Assembly: GCA_003511465.1 (NCBI GenBank)
Contig: DOID01000018.1
Coordinates: 16,503 to 24,112, forward strand
Length of the DNA stretch: 7,610 nt
Direction of reading: 5' to 3'
Source: Bacillota bacterium
Lineage (GTDB): Bacteria > Bacillota > UBA4882 > UBA10575
Made by a program: the position numbers and the translations under genes. The notes under the pieces were generated by a model. It was not told the DNA's origin. It did not search any database and saw nothing but the letters and a program-made list of their open reading frames with translations. Below, piece after piece: positions 6,282 to 7,610 of the stretch; positions within the stretch are counted from its first letter, which is position 1, and every line of letters starts with the position of its first letter.

Positions 6282-7469
6282 TCATGAACGATAACTACCA
6301 TTTATTTTAACGTAATCATAGGAGAGATCGCAGGTCCATACCACCGCCTCCGCCGCTCCCTGCTTTAAGTCGATGGTAACTCCGATTTCATGCTCGGCCA
6401 AGATCTTGCTGGCCCGTGTTTCATCAAAGGGGATCCCTTCTCCGGAATAGACTACCAAATCGCCCAGGGAAATTACGACCTGTTCGGGGAGGAAGTCAAT
6501 CCCGCTGTAACCGACCGCCGCAAGAATACGACCCCAATTCGCATCCTCACCAAAAAAAGCGGTCTTCACCAAATTCGAATTGGCCACCGCACGGGCGGCC
6601 TGCTCAGCTTCTTCCTCAGATCTGGCACCGCTTACCCGCACCGCCAGAAATTTGGTCGCGCCTTCCCCATCCTTCACTAGCATCTGGGCGAGCTGAAGAC
6701 AGACTTCATATAGGCCGGCATAAAACTCTTCCAGCTCATCCCCAGACTTTAATACTTTTCCGGAAGCGCCATTGGCCAGTAGAAAGAGGGAATCATTGGT
6801 ACTGGTATCACCATCGACGGTAATCCGGTTAAAAGTCTTTTTCACCGCTTTTTGTAACAACTCTTGGAGCACCCCTTGGTCAAGCTGGGCATCGGTGGTA
6901 ATTACCGAAAGCATGGTGGCCATATTCGGTTGAATCATCCCTGACCCTTTCGCCATTCCGCCAATTTTAACCCCGTTCTTAAGCTCGACCGCCCACTCTT
7001 TCGCATAGGTATCCGTGGTCATAATCGCGTGGGCGGCCGCCTCCCCACCGGTTGTTGATAAACCATCAACCAAAGCGGGAATCGCCGCCACGATCTGCTC
7101 CGTAGGAAGCGGTACCCCAATCACGCCAGTTGAGGCCAGTAAAATTTCCTCCGTCTTCACCTTTAAGTACTGGGCAAGACTCTGGGAAATAGCCAAAGCA
7201 GCCGAAAACCCCGCTGCTCCCACACAAGCATTGGCAATCCCGCTATTGATGAGTACCCCGCGGGTCACCGCTTCCTTGACCCGCTCCTGACTGATGACCA
7301 CCGGTGCCGCCTTTACTTTATTGGTCGTAAAAACCCCCGCCGCTTGTGCCGGTAGCTCCGAAAAGACCAGCGCTAAATCGGGCCGACCCTTTTTTCTAAT
7401 CCCGCAGGAAATTCCAGCCGCAGAATACCCTTGCGCGGCTGTCACGCCTCCTAAGATCTTTTTCAACAC
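6282..7469 (-). CDS. argJ: Glutamate/ornithine N-acetyltransferase (ArgJ)
   Basis: Moves the acetyl group from N-acetylornithine to glutamate, releasing ornithine and renewing N-acetylglutamate. Many homologues also acetylate glutamate from acetyl-CoA; which type this is cannot be told from sequence. The 395-residue precursor has the self-cleavage site in GSGMIQPNMATML: the bond Ala184-Thr185 should be cut, making Thr185 the nucleophile of the beta subunit. Other marks are STGVIG (113-118, oxyanion hole), GGMAKGSG (171-178), DGDTSTND (219-226), DANWGR (309-314) and the C-terminal CDLSYDYVKINGSYRS. No argA or argE is needed with a bifunctional enzyme. It lies 60 bases after argC, and its TGA overlaps an ATG (6285) in frame with argB. 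The frame opens at GTG 7475, but GGAAGG abuts it. GTG 7469, five bases after that site, is preferred, with TTG 7466 as an alternative. Confidence 0.95.
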   Translation of the reverse strand: MLKKILGGVTAAQGYSAAGISCGIRKKGRPDLALVFSELPAQAAGVFTTNKVKAAPVVISQERVKEAVTRGVLINSGIANACVGAAGFSAALAISQSLAQYLKVKTEEILLASTGVIGVPLPTEQIVAAIPALVDGLSTTGGEAAAHAIMTTDTYAKEWAVELKNGVKIGGMAKGSGMIQPNMATMLSVITTDAQLDQGVLQELLQKAVKKTFNRITVDGDTSTNDSLFLLANGASGKVLKSGDELEEFYAGLYEVCLQLAQMLVKDGEGATKFLAVRVSGARSEEEAEQAARAVANSNLVKTAFFGEDANWGRILAAVGYSGIDFLPEQVVISLGDLVVYSGEGIPFDETRASKILAEHEIGVTIDLKQGAAEAVVWTCDLSYDYVKINGSYRS

Positions 7470-7529
7470 TCTCACCTTCCAGTCATATGTTCTAAAACTA
7501 AAGTCGCGGAAAAATTACTATATCGAATC

Positions 7530-7610
7530 TTATGGCCAGATACCGACCTGTTCTAGGCCGAGGGTTTCCTCAAGGCCAAACATTAAATTTAGATTTTGAA
7601 TGGCTTGCCC
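7530..7610 (-). CDS. argC: N-acetyl-gamma-glutamyl-phosphate reductase, C-terminal end (partial)
   Basis: Only the last 26 codons and the TAA stop (7530-7532) are in the window; the 5' part lies beyond the right edge. The reading is GQAIQNLNLMFGLEETLGLE followed by QVGIWP and stop. This is the typical ArgC ending, where a Gly-Gln-Ala-(Val/Ile)-Gln-Asn-(Leu/Met)-Asn segment precedes Met-Phe-Gly. ArgC reduces N-acetylglutamyl phosphate to the semialdehyde with NADPH. The position immediately upstream of argJ completes the common argCJBD order. The gene is cut by the window edge, not by mutation as far as can be seen. Confidence 0.9.
   Translation of the reverse strand, partial: GQAIQNLNLMFGLEETLGLEQVGIWP

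Noticed and set aside
6416..6823. Plus-strand open frames rich in Arg, Pro and His opposite argJ
   Set aside because: Composition is typical of antisense reading of a G+C-rich gene, with no ribosome site or known domain.
7472..7486. Minus-strand mini-frame ATG ACT GGA AGG TGA just before argJ
   Set aside because: It has only four sense codons, no Shine-Dalgarno site, and no arginine codon run or attenuator structure. It is most likely chance.

Overview
The window looks like ordinary chromosome of a Gram-positive-type bacterium, most likely a member of the Firmicutes (Bacillota). The pointers are purine-rich Shine-Dalgarno sites (GGAGG, AAAGGAGA, AAGGAGGTGA), frequent use of TTG or GTG starts, a LiaF-like membrane protein, a sigma-D-like promoter in front of a chemoreceptor gene, and an arginine cluster in the order argC-argJ-argB-argD. 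I cannot name the genus from the sequence.

Layout. The left part (180-950, + strand) holds a cytosolic alpha/beta hydrolase of the esterase/acylaminoacyl-peptidase-like group with a complete catalytic triad. It converges, with a 6-base gap, on a minus-strand gene (957-1646) for a LiaF-like protein: four membrane segments made of a duplicated two-helix unit, then a cytoplasmic-type repeat domain with five FGG motifs. A divergent intergenic region (1647-1911) follows. It carries a plausible sigma-D promoter for a large transmembrane methyl-accepting chemotaxis protein (1912-4044, + strand). The chemoreceptor gene is visibly more AT-rich than the genes on either side.

The right half is one minus-strand arginine biosynthesis operon: the last 26 codons of argC at the window edge (7530-7610), then argJ, argB and argD. 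ArgC reduces N-acetylglutamyl phosphate, ArgJ recycles the acetyl group from N-acetylornithine onto glutamate, ArgB phosphorylates N-acetylglutamate, and ArgD transaminates the semialdehyde. Together they form the acetylated cycle from glutamate to ornithine. ArgB has the N-terminal helical extension associated with arginine-inhibited kinases, which fits feedback control at this step when ArgJ runs a cyclic pathway. The operon ends in a perfect 16-bp hairpin shared with the convergent chemoreceptor gene, and the argD stop codon lies inside that hairpin.

I see no CRISPR array, mobile element, tRNA, rRNA or recognised riboswitch, and nothing that amounts to a new multi-gene system. The points most worth checking are the LiaF-like repeat protein, the chemoreceptor (composition, long basic N-terminal tail, altered hairpin tip), and the overlapping signals at the operon boundaries.
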